A stretch of DNA of 64,000 nt, from contig CM053033.1 of the NCBI GenBank assembly GCA_028564925.1, positions 82,869,968 to 82,933,967 of the forward strand. Reading direction: 5' to 3'. Position numbers and translations under genes: made by a program. Positions 53,010 through 63,673 of the stretch are shown one piece after another; the stretch's first letter is position 1, and each line of letters begins with the position of its first letter. The DNA is from Lithobates sylvaticus (taxonomy: Eukaryota; Chordata; Amphibia; Anura; Ranidae). Under the pieces are notes generated by a model. The model did not search any database, was not told the origin of the DNA, and was given only the letters and a program-made list of their open reading frames with translations.

Positions 53010-55089
53010 CAATGAGCCAAGATAACTACACCTGGCAGGTTAATTTAGAAGCAACCCTGCCTAAACATCAGGGTGCTACATCTATAAAGAAAAATAAAAC
53101 TGGTTGTAATATAAGTAACAGGGATACAGGGTTAAAGGGAACCATAGGTATTGAAGTAGATATGCAAACATCATTACCACAAGAAAGTCATTCTAAGTAT
53201 GAGACATCACATGCTATCCAGATCAGCATAAACTGTGACAACGCCACCTACAGTGCAGTAATGATCAGCAGAAATGGCATGTAACAAACATGAGGGACTT
53301 GTGTGTCAATGTGCATTGGCAGTGGTTGTGCCCAGCCTAGGGTAGTCTGATAAATTCTATAACTGCTTTACAGAAGAGTAATAACCAAACAGTGATGAGA
53401 CCAAGCCAATAGGTCCATTATAACACAGGGGGCAGTCTTTAAATGTTTGTTCTGCTGGCCATCGTTGGGGCCCTTTAAGAGGAGCTGGTGCACTTTATAA
53501 CCATTCTTAAGGAAGTGTATGCAGAGGATGTAAGCTGTAGCCGTGAGGTAGTCTTTTTAATAACTGGAGAATAGATGCAGCTCAACGGAGATAGTTTGGA
53601 ACAATCACCGTTTTAAACTAGTTTGGATGCAGTTTCAGATATGCAGGGTTAGCCTGGGTTGATGTAAAGTGTAGTTCACGTCCTGTAGTCAATAACACAG
53701 TTTCTGCAATCAGTAACAATCTTGGGCCGATAACCCTCGCTCATGGGTCCCAGAATACAGCTGAAGATGCACCTGGCGGAAGGGGGGCCTCTTAAGTCAG
53801 TTTCCAGTTAACAGCAGTGTTACCCAGTGGCAGTAGTGCTTTGGCCTTCTAAAGACAGCAGTTTGGTGGTTTGCTGTGCTGCACTGGGTGCTCTTAGCTC
53901 ACAGTCACTGAATCTTGGTCTTGCAGGCTGAACTCCCAGTGAGCAAGAGCCAATGCATGGAGGCCTTTCCTCTCTCTCTCTCTTTTGGCTCCCAAACGCC
54001 CCAGACTTTCCTGGGCAGAATGAAAAAAAGCCCAACATTTTCTCTTACCCCATCCCATGGCCTATTGGGGCCTGTAGTTCTTGTCGCTTGCAAAGAACAG
54101 CGATCCTTGCCTTTGCGAACTACATCTCCCAGTGTGCCCTCCTCCTCCAGCTGATTGAGCAAAAAATGCTGCTAAAAAACAACCGGCTCCAGACTTTAAA
54201 TCCAGAGCACCTCACAGGGTTGCTAGGACTATACTTCCAAAGTCTTTTCTTTTTTTTTTTTTTTTACATCTTTTACTTTCTATATCACAGGTCACATCCC
54301 AACTTATATAGCAGATTGAGTCTAATAAACAGCTGGGAGAAACTTCATTTTTCAAATCAGGTTTTTTTGTAACTGAGAGACAGCAAGGAGTCTGCAGTGG
54401 GTGGATTTGGGAATTTCTCTCCTCAATTAATGAAAGGGGTGACTGGTGAAAAGTGAATGGGGTGGACTGGTGTGCTTTTGCAAATTCTGAAAAAAAAAAA
54501 CTGAAGATATGCTGTGCTCTGGGACAGGGACCTCACTGCAACTGCAAACCAAACGCCTCGCTTATGGTCTCGGCTCAGTATTACACTGCAAAATCTCCAT
54601 TTTGCTCAAAAAAACTGACATTTGAGGGGCAACAGCATTGCTCTAACACCCTCTGAAAAATTATCCACCCTTGAGACTGCCACCCATGTAAACAGTTGAC
54701 CACAGGGCATTTTATACAGGTAAGACCTAAAACAGAAGCAAAAAAATGAATAGGTGGGAGACCTAACACAACACATTAATAACATGAGAACAGAGGGGGC
54801 TATTGAGAAGTGGCCAAATCCTAACTCCAGGCAAAAATGAAATTTAAACAGTGCCTTGTGTATCATTTATCTTACTAATTTTATACTCTCAATGAGCCAT
54901 TCTCCAGTGCAATGAATTCATTTCCTACCATGGGCACCAGGATTTTTCCCCAATTGGTATCCTCCTGGGCACTGGTCCCCTCTCTGCCCAGCATAGATCT
55001 GCTGCCTCGGGAGCCTATGAGAGAGAACCCAACTGTGGGAAGTGTTGCCATCACCAAAAGATATCCACGTTGTTTGGGCAATGATGTGG
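53010..55089. other. 2.1 kb without recognisable genes
   Basis: The plus-strand frame at 53012-53284 (asparagine- and threonine-rich) has no motif I recognise. The word GAACTACATCTCCCAG at 54118 is common in frog repeats. No termini. Confidence 0.42.
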
Positions 55090-55094
55090 ACACC

Positions 55095-55921
55095 TGTAAG
55101 AGAACTGTTAGTGCCCGTTCCGCGTGCACATGTAGGCACACACATGTGCACGCATGCGGGCGTCAGATGCCTGTGCGCATCAATGCGCATGCGCGGCGGA
55201 CTATGTGTAAGCGCACGAGCGTGCACACAACGCCAATCGGTGCCAGGCGGCCTATTTAAAGAAGTGCTCTGACCCCAGATGGTTGCTGACTGATTTTCAG
55301 CTTGTCCTGATACCTGAATCCTGCTGTTTCATGCCTGATACCTATTGACGAACCTGGCCTGCCTTGACCCTGCTCCTGGACCCTGCTCTGACTATGACTA
55401 CCGGTTTCTGATCCTGGCTATCCACTGGACTCCGCTTCTGTCTGCTGCTTTGCACCGCACTGTTCGCCTGTTACCAGACCCGGCTATCCTCGTGACCTCG
55501 CTTCTGCCTGTTGCCTTGTACTTCACTGCCCGCCAGTTACCGAACCCGGCTTCCCTCAAGACCTTGCTCCCGCCTCTGCTCCTCCTGCAAGTGCCTGCTA
55601 CTACGGTCCTGCGACCCACAACGGTCGCCTGCTGCAAGTCTACCTGGGACTTAACATTACTTAACGTTCCAGTGCCACTGTTTCAGCAGAGTTCTTCTTT
55701 AATCCCTGCTGATATCTGGTGCAAGAAGACCCTTCCTGACCTGACGGTTCTCCTGCCTATTTAAGATCTCTTCCTCTGCTGCAAGGCTCTGGGTCCACAG
55801 TTGCAGGCACTCGTGTTCCTCCTGGCCCTTGGCTCCCTCTATTCCACTTCCAGTGGGATCCGGGTGGGAGATACAAGAGAGGCCGACCTAGTCAATTCAG
55901 TCTCCAACCAGGTACGTGACA
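55095..55921 (+). mobile_element. Solo LTR, probably Ty3/gypsy-like
   Basis: An 827-bp block starts TGTAAGAGAACTG and ends GGTACGTGACA, with the 5-bp duplication ACACC immediately on each side (55090-55094, 55922-55926). It has a TATTTAAAG promoter-like word at 55252 and a C-rich interior with repeated CCCGGCT(A/T)(C/T)CC and TTGCC words. No internal region remains, as after recombination between two LTRs. The intact duplication suggests modest age. Family by general resemblance only. Confidence 0.8.
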
Positions 55922-55926
55922 ACACC

Positions 55927-56780
55927 TAAAGAAAGGAGCCCAGGAAATGAACAAAATTAGGGAGAAGGATCATTACGTTACCGTGGCTTCAGGTAAATAA
56001 AATGGGCATTTGGATAGTTTTTTTTTTCATACCAACAAACAGAGGGGGTGGGAGGAGGATTGCTAATATGCTGGAGTTGAACTTTAATGCAACTTTGCAT
56101 TCTCCTTATACTGTGCTAAATTTTATTTAAAGTGGAACTCCCATTGTAAAAAAAGTTTTGTTCAGGGTTGACGCTTATCGTACACTACATGCTAGGTAAG
56201 TAAGTGCTGCTAGTGGGGCCATCCATAGACAAAGATTAGGCTTGCTTTGAGATTTCCAAGCTCAATGGTGTGAAGTACCTCAATACGATTGCAGTTTTTT
56301 TTATGGTATAAATTATTCATCTGACACAGTGGACCTATAGTTGTGGTTAGAGATAACAGCTGTGTAGCCGACTATTGATTTTTATAATGTGGATGAGATT
56401 ACTATGGAGGAGAAACGAATTGGACTTCATAGCCAGTGTGCTGAAATCACCACTTGAGCAGCACCACTTCCTGTACATTATAACCTTCCACAATGACGAT
56501 AAGTGGAAACGGCAGCTATCGTGACCACTCTGCAACAAATCAAATGTTACTTAGTTTGATCTGCACAAGGTGAATTGGGATTTGTTGTTTGTCTTACTGG
56601 GCCATTACTCTTTATTGTAAACTAAAACGTTTTTATGTTTTAAAAAGTAAATGGAACAATGTAGTGCCGGATATTCTTGTCCATGGTTAACACAGGATCT
56701 TCCTCATATTCGCCATACCATAAAAAAAGGCAAACACCTTGAATAAAAGGGTTCTCTTTTCTTGTATCCTTCCTAAAGAC
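55927..56780. other. No gene seen
   Basis: TTTAAAGTGGAACTCCCATTG at 56128 looks like the start of another TTAA-type MITE without a matching right end. Otherwise featureless. Confidence 0.45.
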
Positions 56781-56937
56781 CAGTGTTAATTTCATAGACG
56801 AAAATAATTCCGGCGATTAACACTATTTTTAGTTAAAATACAACTAAAACTAAAACAATTCAGATGACTAAAACTAAAATGTCATTTTAGTCAAAAGACT
56901 ATCACTAAATCTAAATTTGATGTCAAAATTAACACTG
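56781..56937. mobile_element. Short MITE with CAGTGTTAATTT ends
   Basis: CAGTGTTAATTTCATAGACG and GATGTCAAAATTAACACTG are inverted ends of a 157-bp element filled with AACTAAAAC and TTTTAGTCAA words. The end sequence is hAT-like, but flanking 8-mers do not match, so no duplication is claimed. A further fragment rich in the same words lies at 60043-60110. Confidence 0.62.
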
Positions 56938-57012
56938 CACTACCACATAGGTATAAGTACATCTACTAAGCTGCTAAAAGAAAAAAAATTAAGAAAAAGG
57001 CTTTTCTTATTC

Positions 57013-58245
57013 TTAACCACTTCAATACAGGGCACTTATACACCTTCATGCCCAGGACAATTTTGAGCTTTCAGCACTGTCACACTTTGAATGACAATTG
57101 TTCCCACAAATAGAGCTTTCTTTTGGTGGTATTTGATCACCTCTGCATTTTTTATTTTTTGCTAAACAAATAAAAAAAGACTGAAAATTTTGAAAAAAAA
57201 AATAAGTTTTGGTTTTGTTTCTGTTATAAAATTGTGTAAATAAGTAAGTTTTCTCTTTCACTGATGGGCACTGAAAAGGCGGAAGTGACGGGCACTGATA
57301 AGGCGGCATCAATGAGCGGGCACTTACGGGCATCAACGATGGGCACTGATATGCGGCACTGATGGGTGGCACTGATATGCAGCACTGATGGGTATTGACA
57401 GGTGGCACTGGTGGGCACTCATGGTTGGCACAGGTGGGCACTGGTGGGCATTGATGGCAAAGACTCTTTACCTATATCGGTGTTGTGGGGTGTCAGACTG
57501 ACACGCCACAACAACAATCGCCACGATGCGTGCCCCCGGTGGCGCACATGGGCTTAATATCCACAACAGAGTCTAGTGTTAGAATTATTGCTCTCGCTAA
57601 AAAGACTGCAGAAATAAATCACATGTGTGGTTTGAACACTGTTTACTTATGCAGGCGCAACCTGAGTATGTGCTCACTTCTGGGAGGGGACGGAGCGCTG
57701 TAAAAAAATGTTTTCACTCATTTTATCTTTACACTTTATGTAAACATCTCTTGTAATAGGAGTAAGGCAGGACGGGTCTTCTTTGTGGAGAGATGTGGGG
57801 TCTATAAGACCCCACATCTTTCCTCTATGCTGGAAAGCATGAGATAAAAAAAAAACATTCTCAGGCTTTCCAGCAAAAAAACTGTTTGTGTTTGTTCATG
57901 ACGTTGCTTCCGGTCTCCCAGGGTCATAGAGGTGGCCGGGGCCATCTGGTCCCCGGCCACCTTTATAGTAAACCGGCACTGCTGCTGGATTGGATCTCTG
58001 GCTCCCCAATCACACAGGAGAGCGCGGAGAGGCACCAGAGGATGGCAGGAGGGGGGAATGTCCCCTCCCGCTGCCTGTAAAAGCAATCCAGTGGCTAATC
58101 AGCTCCTAGAATGGCTTTTACAACACAGGGCATTGTGGGCTGAAAATAAAAATACCTGTAGATGCCTGTAGCTGCAGGCATCATCCAGTTATATTCACTC
58201 AAATTCCAGAACGTCATATGATGGCCACCCGGAGGAAGTGGTTAA
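57013..58245 (-). mobile_element. TTAA-family element, full length, with minisatellite
   Basis: TTAACCACTTC (57013) and GAAGTGGTTAA (to 58245) are perfect inverted ends with TTAA at 57013-57016 and 58242-58245. Near the left end TTTCTTTTGGTGGTATTTGA shows minus orientation relative to the 42723 copy. A minisatellite follows (57265-57455), then a hairpin GTGGGGTCTATAAGACCCCAC (57788-57808) and a TGGCCGGGGCCATCTGGTCC region. No transposase. Confidence 0.8.
57265..57455. repeat. Minisatellite of GGGCACTGATA(A/T)GGCGGCA-like units
   Basis: Units of 10-23 bp built on GGCACTGATGGGTGGCACTG recur about twelve times, the same array type as at 19685-19950. Confidence 0.8.
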
Positions 58246-58637
58246 AGTGGTTGTAAACCCCAGACAAGATTTGACCTAAGCACATATATCTGTAGTATTT
58301 ACTTATCTCTCTCCAAAGCTCTAAGTGCTGTCTCTCTCTGGTGCTCTGTTCCTCTGTTATCAGCAGAGTCACTTCTGACAATTTCTCTGTCACATGATTT
58401 AACAGGAGCTAAAAATTTGTGTTGGGGAGAGTGCTTAGAGGGAGATGAGCACTGAGCTCGTATATTCACACTGCAGCTCTGCATGTTCCTTTGGTCCTCT
58501 GCCTATGTGGAACGGGGGGTGTCCCTTTCCTCCAATCAGCTCTCACACAGTGTAAGCCCAGACTCCCCACTCACTGCTGAATGAGGAAAAAAGATTTCTA
58601 ATACGATCTGCACTTTCCAAAGAGTGTAGAAAGGGAA

Positions 58638-58717
<80 letters not shown>

Positions 58718-58823
58718 ACAGATATACAAGTAAAACTTATGTAGGAATTTTTTTTTCATCTCTGTGTATCATCTGAGGCTATTCACTTTACTGGGTATAT
58801 GTGAGGGTTTATAGCCACTTTAA
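58242..58823. mobile_element. TTAA-type MITE, GGTTGTAAACCC family
   Basis: TTAAAGTGGTTGTAAACCCC and GAGGGTTTATAGCCACTTTAA are inverted ends with TTAA outside. It shares its left TTAA with the preceding element, so the two lie end to end. A long TA microsatellite sits inside at 58641-58715. Confidence 0.7.
58641..58715. repeat. (AT)n microsatellite
   Basis: About 37 AT dinucleotides without interruption. Confidence 0.97.
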
Positions 58824-59096
58824 TGTTGGTAATATATTCAGGAAATATGTGCAATGGCATTACAGCCAATAGAGTTTACATTTTTTTTTTTTTTTTTTTT
58901 TATATTTTAAAGTTTCACTTCTGTATGTCAAAAAGCAATAATTTTGTTTAAGAAACTTGTATTTATAAAGACATTATATATCAGAACGGCTAAATCTGTG
59001 TTTGTAGTGTGTTCAAACCTTAATACCAGAAATAATAACTTAGAAACAGAATATGGTTGGTAGTACCCTGCGAGGCACCTCCATCCCCATTGCACA

Positions 59097-59464
59097 TACA
59101 AATACAGAGTTTTTCCAATTGGGACTTTAAATGAAGCGCCACACAGTCAGTAATAAAAACATGGTATACCGTATAGGTTTATTGAGTATGCCAGCAATAG
59201 AACTGGGAAAAGGTGTCCTAATGCCAAACAGTTGGTCCAAATGTACAAATCCATTACATAGTTACATACAGTCATCAAAAAAACAATGGATTATTTGATG
59301 ACTGTAACTATGTAATGGATTTGCACATTTGGACCAACTGTTTGGCATTTTGCAACTTTTTCCCAGTTCTATTGCTGGCATACGCAATAAACCTATACCA
59401 TGTTTTTATTACTGGTTGTGTGGTGCTTTATCTAAAGTCCTGATGGGCAAAACTCTGTATTTGT
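59097..59464. repeat. Foldback palindrome, 368 bp
   Basis: TACAAATACAGAGTTTTTCC at the left pairs with GGCAAAACTCTGTATTTGTA at the right; inward AACTGGGAAAAGGTG / TTTTTCCCAGTT and AAACAGTTGGTCCAAATG / CATTTGGACCAACTGTTT, then TTACATAGTTACATACAGTC / GACTGTAACTATGTAA, centred near 59288. It contains AATAAACCTATACCATG in the right arm, like other foldback elements here. Confidence 0.8.
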
Positions 59465-59557
59465 ACCATAAATAATAACATGTTATTAGATTTTTACTAC
59501 AGGAGTATATAATGAGTTTGGCAATTCCATAAAAATGCTTAAATAATGGCATTACAA

Positions 59558-60042
59558 TTTAAAGGGGTTGTAAAACCCTTGTTTTTTTTAAAATAACAAA
59601 CATATCATACTTACCTCCCATTGTGCAGTTTGTTTTGCACAGTGTGGCCCCGAACCTCGTCTTCTGGGTTCCCCCGGGAGCGCTCGCAGCTCTTCCTCGC
59701 ATCGGTTAATCGGGGAGGTTGCAGATGCGCTCCCGAGTCCAGTATTTGCGTGCATAGACACAGATTGCCGGACTCGCCCCTGCCCCCCAGCACCTACATC
59801 ATTGGATTTGATTGACAGCAGTGGAAGCCAATGGCTGCACTGCTATCAATCTATCCAATCAAGAGCTGAGAAACCCGGGCAGAGGGGTACAGCGGATCTC
59901 TGGCGAGGGAACGTACGGGTTCAGGTGAGTAAACTGGGGGGGGGGGGGGGGGGCTGGGGGCCGGTCACTGTCAGAAGTTTTTTCACCTTAATGCATAGAA
60001 TGCATTAAGGTGAAAAAACACGAGGGTTTACAACCCCTTTAA
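59558..60042. mobile_element. TTAA-type MITE, GGTTGTAAACCC family
   Basis: TTTAAAGGGGTTGTAAAACC and GGGTTTACAACCCCTTTAA are inverted ends with TTAA outside. Near the right end CACCTTAATGCATAGAATGC forms a hairpin with GCATTAAGGTG, and a G-run of about 18 lies at 59937-59953. It appears to have landed in AACTAAAA-rich sequence related to 56781-56937. Confidence 0.78.
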
Positions 60043-60509
60043 CTAAAATCATTAGATTTTAGTCAACTAAAATACAACAAAAAAAATAAAAAATACAACT
60101 AAAACGTCAGAGCTGCCATATATCCAGATCTAAGGTCTGCTGTACAGAGGATTACAGGAAGCTAATAAAACAAATCCAGGTACTTATACCATCTGTTTTT
60201 AAAACGCATTTAGAGATTTTGAATGAAATTATTTATTTAGTTATTTTTTAATACCAGCTTGGTGTTTAGTTTTATTAACCTAATATATAAAGATTACTGC
60301 ATACACATGAATTTCCATGGCATAAAAATAAACCTCTTCCCAGCCATCACCCCCACACACATATATAGACTGACTTCTTAATCTTTCGGCCCTGTTGCTA
60401 AGTAGTTGCTAAGCTGAGATGTGCTTTGTGTTCCACACTGCTTATCAAAGTGGAGTACTAGAAAATACTAGAAGTCAGAAATGGAATGTTAGAGAGTCCT
60501 AGGTGGTAG
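60043..60509. other. No gene seen
   Basis: The first 70 bases are AACTAAAA-type repeat; the rest is AT-rich with no termini. Confidence 0.45.
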
Positions 60510-60724
60510 GTGTTGCACTTTGCAAGGGAATTTGCCCCAGAGCTTTCATTTTGTGAACCACACCCAATCACATGCAAGGAAACACCATTTTTGCTTACAC
60601 CTGTTTGGATGGTGGAAGTCAGCAGAGCTTCACCTCATGATGCTCTGGGGCAGATTCTTTTGCAAAGTACAACTTCCTCTGCAAAGTAAACAGACTATTT
60701 GCTCTAGTAAATCAACTCCCTATG
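60510..60724. mobile_element. MITE with TTGCACTTTGCAAGG / AGTAAATCAAC ends
   Basis: The order TTGCACTTTGCAAGGGAATT, TTGCCCCAGAGC, TGGATGGTGGAAGTCAGCAG, GCTCTGGGGCAGATTC and TAGTAAATCAACTCCC is repeated in 62573-62800, so these are two copies of one family. Inner words GCCCCAGAGC / GCTCTGGGGC are inverted. Confidence 0.58.
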
Positions 60725-60852
60725 TCTGTGTAGCCAGTTAATACGATTTTAGATTCCACCTGTCCCTAATCCAAATCAAGACTATGATTTCCAAGTTTTT
60801 ATCTGATTGGATAGATTTTATGGAGTGTAAAAGTTAGGGACAGGTTTCCTTA

Positions 60853-61347
60853 AAGTTTTTTTTTTTTTTTTTTACTTACCTTGTAATTGAAGACTTCCGG
60901 TCTTCTCCCTCTGCGGCGGCGGGCGGGGTCTTGCGTCGATCGTCGTCACGCCGCACTGTCTCCTGGGATCTGGTGTCATTGATCCCAGGAGTCAGTGCGG
61001 GCATCTTCCGAAATCTCGCGAGATTTCGGCCACATCTTCCGAAATCTCCCGAGATTTCGGCCGCATCTGCCGAAATCTCGTGAGATCTCGGCAGATGAGC
61101 CGTTACTGCGCACGCGCGAGTAACGGCAGTGCATGCTGGGCCATCTAAAGTCCCTGTGGGTGTTTCACATGCCCACAGGCAAGATGGCCCCCAGCACTAA
61201 AGAAGAAGACGAGGAACTTCATCGGACGAAAACCGGCGGCGATCGAGATGGAAGATGGAACAGGTGAGTCCCCTAATAAAAGGTAAGCACACTTTATATT
61301 ACATCCTAAAAAAATAATTTTTTTTTCAGAGTGCAGAACCGCTTTAA
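60853..61347 (-). mobile_element. TTAA-type MITE carrying TCTCGCGAGA-like palindromes
   Basis: The right end, read on the minus strand, is TTAAAGCGGTTCTGCACTCT followed by a T/A-rich run; the left end is CCTTAAAG followed by an 18-base T-run (60858-60876). Both edges contain TTAA. The interior is GC-rich, with a hairpin TCCTGGGATC / GATCCCAGGA and three near-identical palindromes at 61008-61091. The right TTTAAAG is shared with the next element. Confidence 0.58.
61008..61091. repeat. Three tandem 22-bp palindromes, period 31 bp
   Basis: CCGAAATCTCGCGAGATTTC (plus GG) starts at 61008, and variants start at 61039 (CTCCCGAG centre) and 61070 (CTCGTGAG centre). The first is a perfect palindrome, and its core TCTCGCGAGA is the known vertebrate promoter motif bound by ZBTB33 (Kaiso)-type regulators. 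Here it lies in a transposon-like repeat; a regulatory role is not shown. Confidence 0.88.
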
Positions 61348-61834
61348 AGTGTTACTAAACCCAGGACCCTGCATTCACTATATCTGATCTCCCACAGTAC
61401 ACAGAACATGGAAATGCAATTATTTGAGTATATATAAACGGCTAAATACCTTTTCTCATCAGTCTTGTGACTTCTATCAGTGTCTGTTTAAAGCTTGTAG
61501 GAGGAGTTTTCATTCTGCACTGTGTGTCCTATCAGGGTGCAGGACCCCTGACCCTCTATCTGGACAGTGCTGATCACATGCACTCTCCCAAGAAAAAAAA
61601 TACTCTCTGGCAATACACACCAAACTGAGCATGTGCAGCTTGTCCCCTGGCTCTGTAATGTCAGGAAATATATTGGGGGCAGTGGAAGGAGGAGAGGATC
61701 AGAGAAGACAGGCTCAAACAGCCTTTTTACGCAATGCAGAGGATTAACCTCTTAGGATCCGCAGCAAGTATAACAAGCATGCTTTACTGCATATACAGTC
61801 TGATTTTGCTGTTGTGGGTTTAGTAACACTTTAA
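61343..61834. mobile_element. TTAA-type MITE, AGTGTTACTAAACCC family
   Basis: TTTAAAGTGTTACTAAACCC and GGGTTTAGTAACACTTTAAA are perfect inverted ends, each containing TTAA. Length 492 bp, AT-rich, with no protein motif in the short frames. Confidence 0.82.
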
Positions 61835-62096
61835 ACACAATTTTTGGGGGTCTGCTTTTGCTCATCGCTCTTTAAGAAAATACTAGTTGCTTGGCTACCT
61901 TCAGTACTTTCTAAGTTACTATTCCATATCAAGTCTGAAACAAGTGAAGTCAGGACTTGTTCCAAGATGGGAAAAGTGCCAGAGCCCGAGGATCACAATG
62001 GCAGCAAAAACGAAAATGCTGTGATGGAAGTCAGGAATGGTAGCCAACATAAATTATGTTATCCATTACAGGTTTCCGTTGAAGGGTTATCACTAA

Positions 62097-62478
62097 GGCC
62101 CCTTTCACACGAGGCGGACTCCGCTTGCACGGAGTCCACCTCTGTCCGCCTGCTCAGCGGGAGATCTCTCCGTTGATCCCCACTGAACCGGCGGATGACA
62201 AGTCCCTCTCTGCTCACTGAGGGGGGAGGGGCTTGCGAGCGCCGCCGGTCTCTATGGAGAGATCGGATGAAAACGGACAGTGTGTCCGTTTTCATCAGAT
62301 CTCACCCGATCCGATCCGCCAGCGAAGGATCTGGACATAGAGCCATACGTCTGCTTTTGGCGGATCGGACCGGGTCGGATGTCAGCGGAGATGTCATAGA
62401 CTAACATGGAGCGCCTGTTCAGATCTGCCGTCAAAACTGACAGGCGGATCTGAACGGTCCGTCCATGTGAAAGGGGCC
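62097..62478. mobile_element. Harbinger-type MITE with TAA duplication
   Basis: GGCCCCTTTCACACGAGGCG and GTCCATGTGAAAGGGGCC are inverted ends flanked by TAA on both sides (62094-62096, 62479-62481). The interior (GGACTCCGC, CTGTCCGCC, GAAAACGGACA / TGTCCGTTTTC) differs from the GCGCTAT-rich copies, so it is a separate subfamily sharing only the ends. Confidence 0.82.
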
Positions 62479-62572
62479 TAACAGTATTCAGCAAATTCTA
62501 ATGGAGGGGTAGGCAGACACACATGGGAAGATGCCGTGTACCAGGTTTGCATATTATTATTTATACAATGCG

Positions 62573-62800
62573 GTAACGGGTAAATCGCTTGTTCACTTTG
62601 CAAGTAAAAGGGAATTTACCCCAGAGCATAGTGAATGTGGTGAAACTTCACTTTGAATACCCAATCCTGTTCAAGGAAAAAAAAAAAAGCATTTTAGCTT
62701 GAACATGTTTGGATGATGGAAGTCAACAGAGCTTTACCACATTCACTAAGCTCTTGGGAAAAATTAATTAATGACTAATTATTTTTAGTAAATCAACCCT
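62573..62800. mobile_element. MITE, sibling of 60510-60724
   Basis: TTCACTTTGCAAGTAAAAGG and TTTACCCCAGAGC at the left, TGGATGATGGAAGTCAACAG in the middle and AGTAAATCAACCCTAA at the right follow the same order as the earlier copy. GTGAATGTGGTGAAACTTCA pairs with GCTTTACCACATTCAC. Confidence 0.58.
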
Positions 62801-63673
62801 AATATCTTCATTTTGAGATAAAATTTGAAGTAAATGAACAATAAATTACAAGTACAAGCAATCAAAAAATAATAAAAATATTGTCTTTGAGGAGCGTTTG
62901 CCACCAAAAGTTATCAAAGGAGGACAGATGGCTGCTTCCATTGGATGTCGGGAGGGGGACACATTGGGGGGGTCGGAGGTCTACAGCTGGCTACATATGT
63001 TGTTTGGAAGTGATGTGTGCGAACCGGTTATCCACACACAGCGGTCACTGTAGGTTCTTTGGCTCCTGGTGGGAGTAACACAAACCACTTGTGACCCTTC
63101 TAGAACCTGTTTCATGCCCGCTGTCACTTCCACCCACCCAAGATCTGAAGTCCAGGACATTGCAGACAAGAATTTCTAAACTCTGATTTGTTTTCTGCAA
63201 TTCTAAAATAACTCGGGTCTAATGGAAACACATGCTATTAGTTTACAAGGAAAGCTGCTTTTAATGCCACTTTTTATGCTTGCTCTGTTAATGTATATTT
63301 TCATAATGATGTTTCATATATTTATTTATGGATCCTCCCTGTAATGAATTTCTATATACCTAAATGTACATTCAACATCCTCCCTGACTATTATGATAAG
63401 ATTACATGGCTATTATTAAAGTCCAACTTGAGCCAAAGCATTTTATTTTTAGATAGAGTGGGAATAGGTTAGCGTGTCTATCAGGTGTTTACTGTCATTT
63501 GTGTCACTTTCTCTCAGGACAGAAAACAATTAGAAAATTCTCCTTTGAGTACACAGACAAAAACAAATTTTTAGTAGATTAAGCACAGTATACACATTTA
63601 TTTTTGCTCGTTATACTTTCCTGTTCCAGTAACAACAGTAGGCTGATAGACTTGAACTAACAGCAAAGTACAC
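62801..63673. other. 0.87 kb without recognisable genes
   Basis: AT-rich with one moderately GC-rich patch (62880-63170) that has overlapping frames on both strands and no motif. No termini. Confidence 0.45.

Noticed and set aside
53012-53284. 90-residue frame starting next to the LTR-like segment
   Set aside because: Polar composition without recognisable motif; no conservation evidence available, so not called as a gene.
55345-55764. 139-residue frame rich in Leu and Pro
   Set aside because: It lies fully inside a solo LTR whose C-rich repeats keep frames open; no domain pattern.
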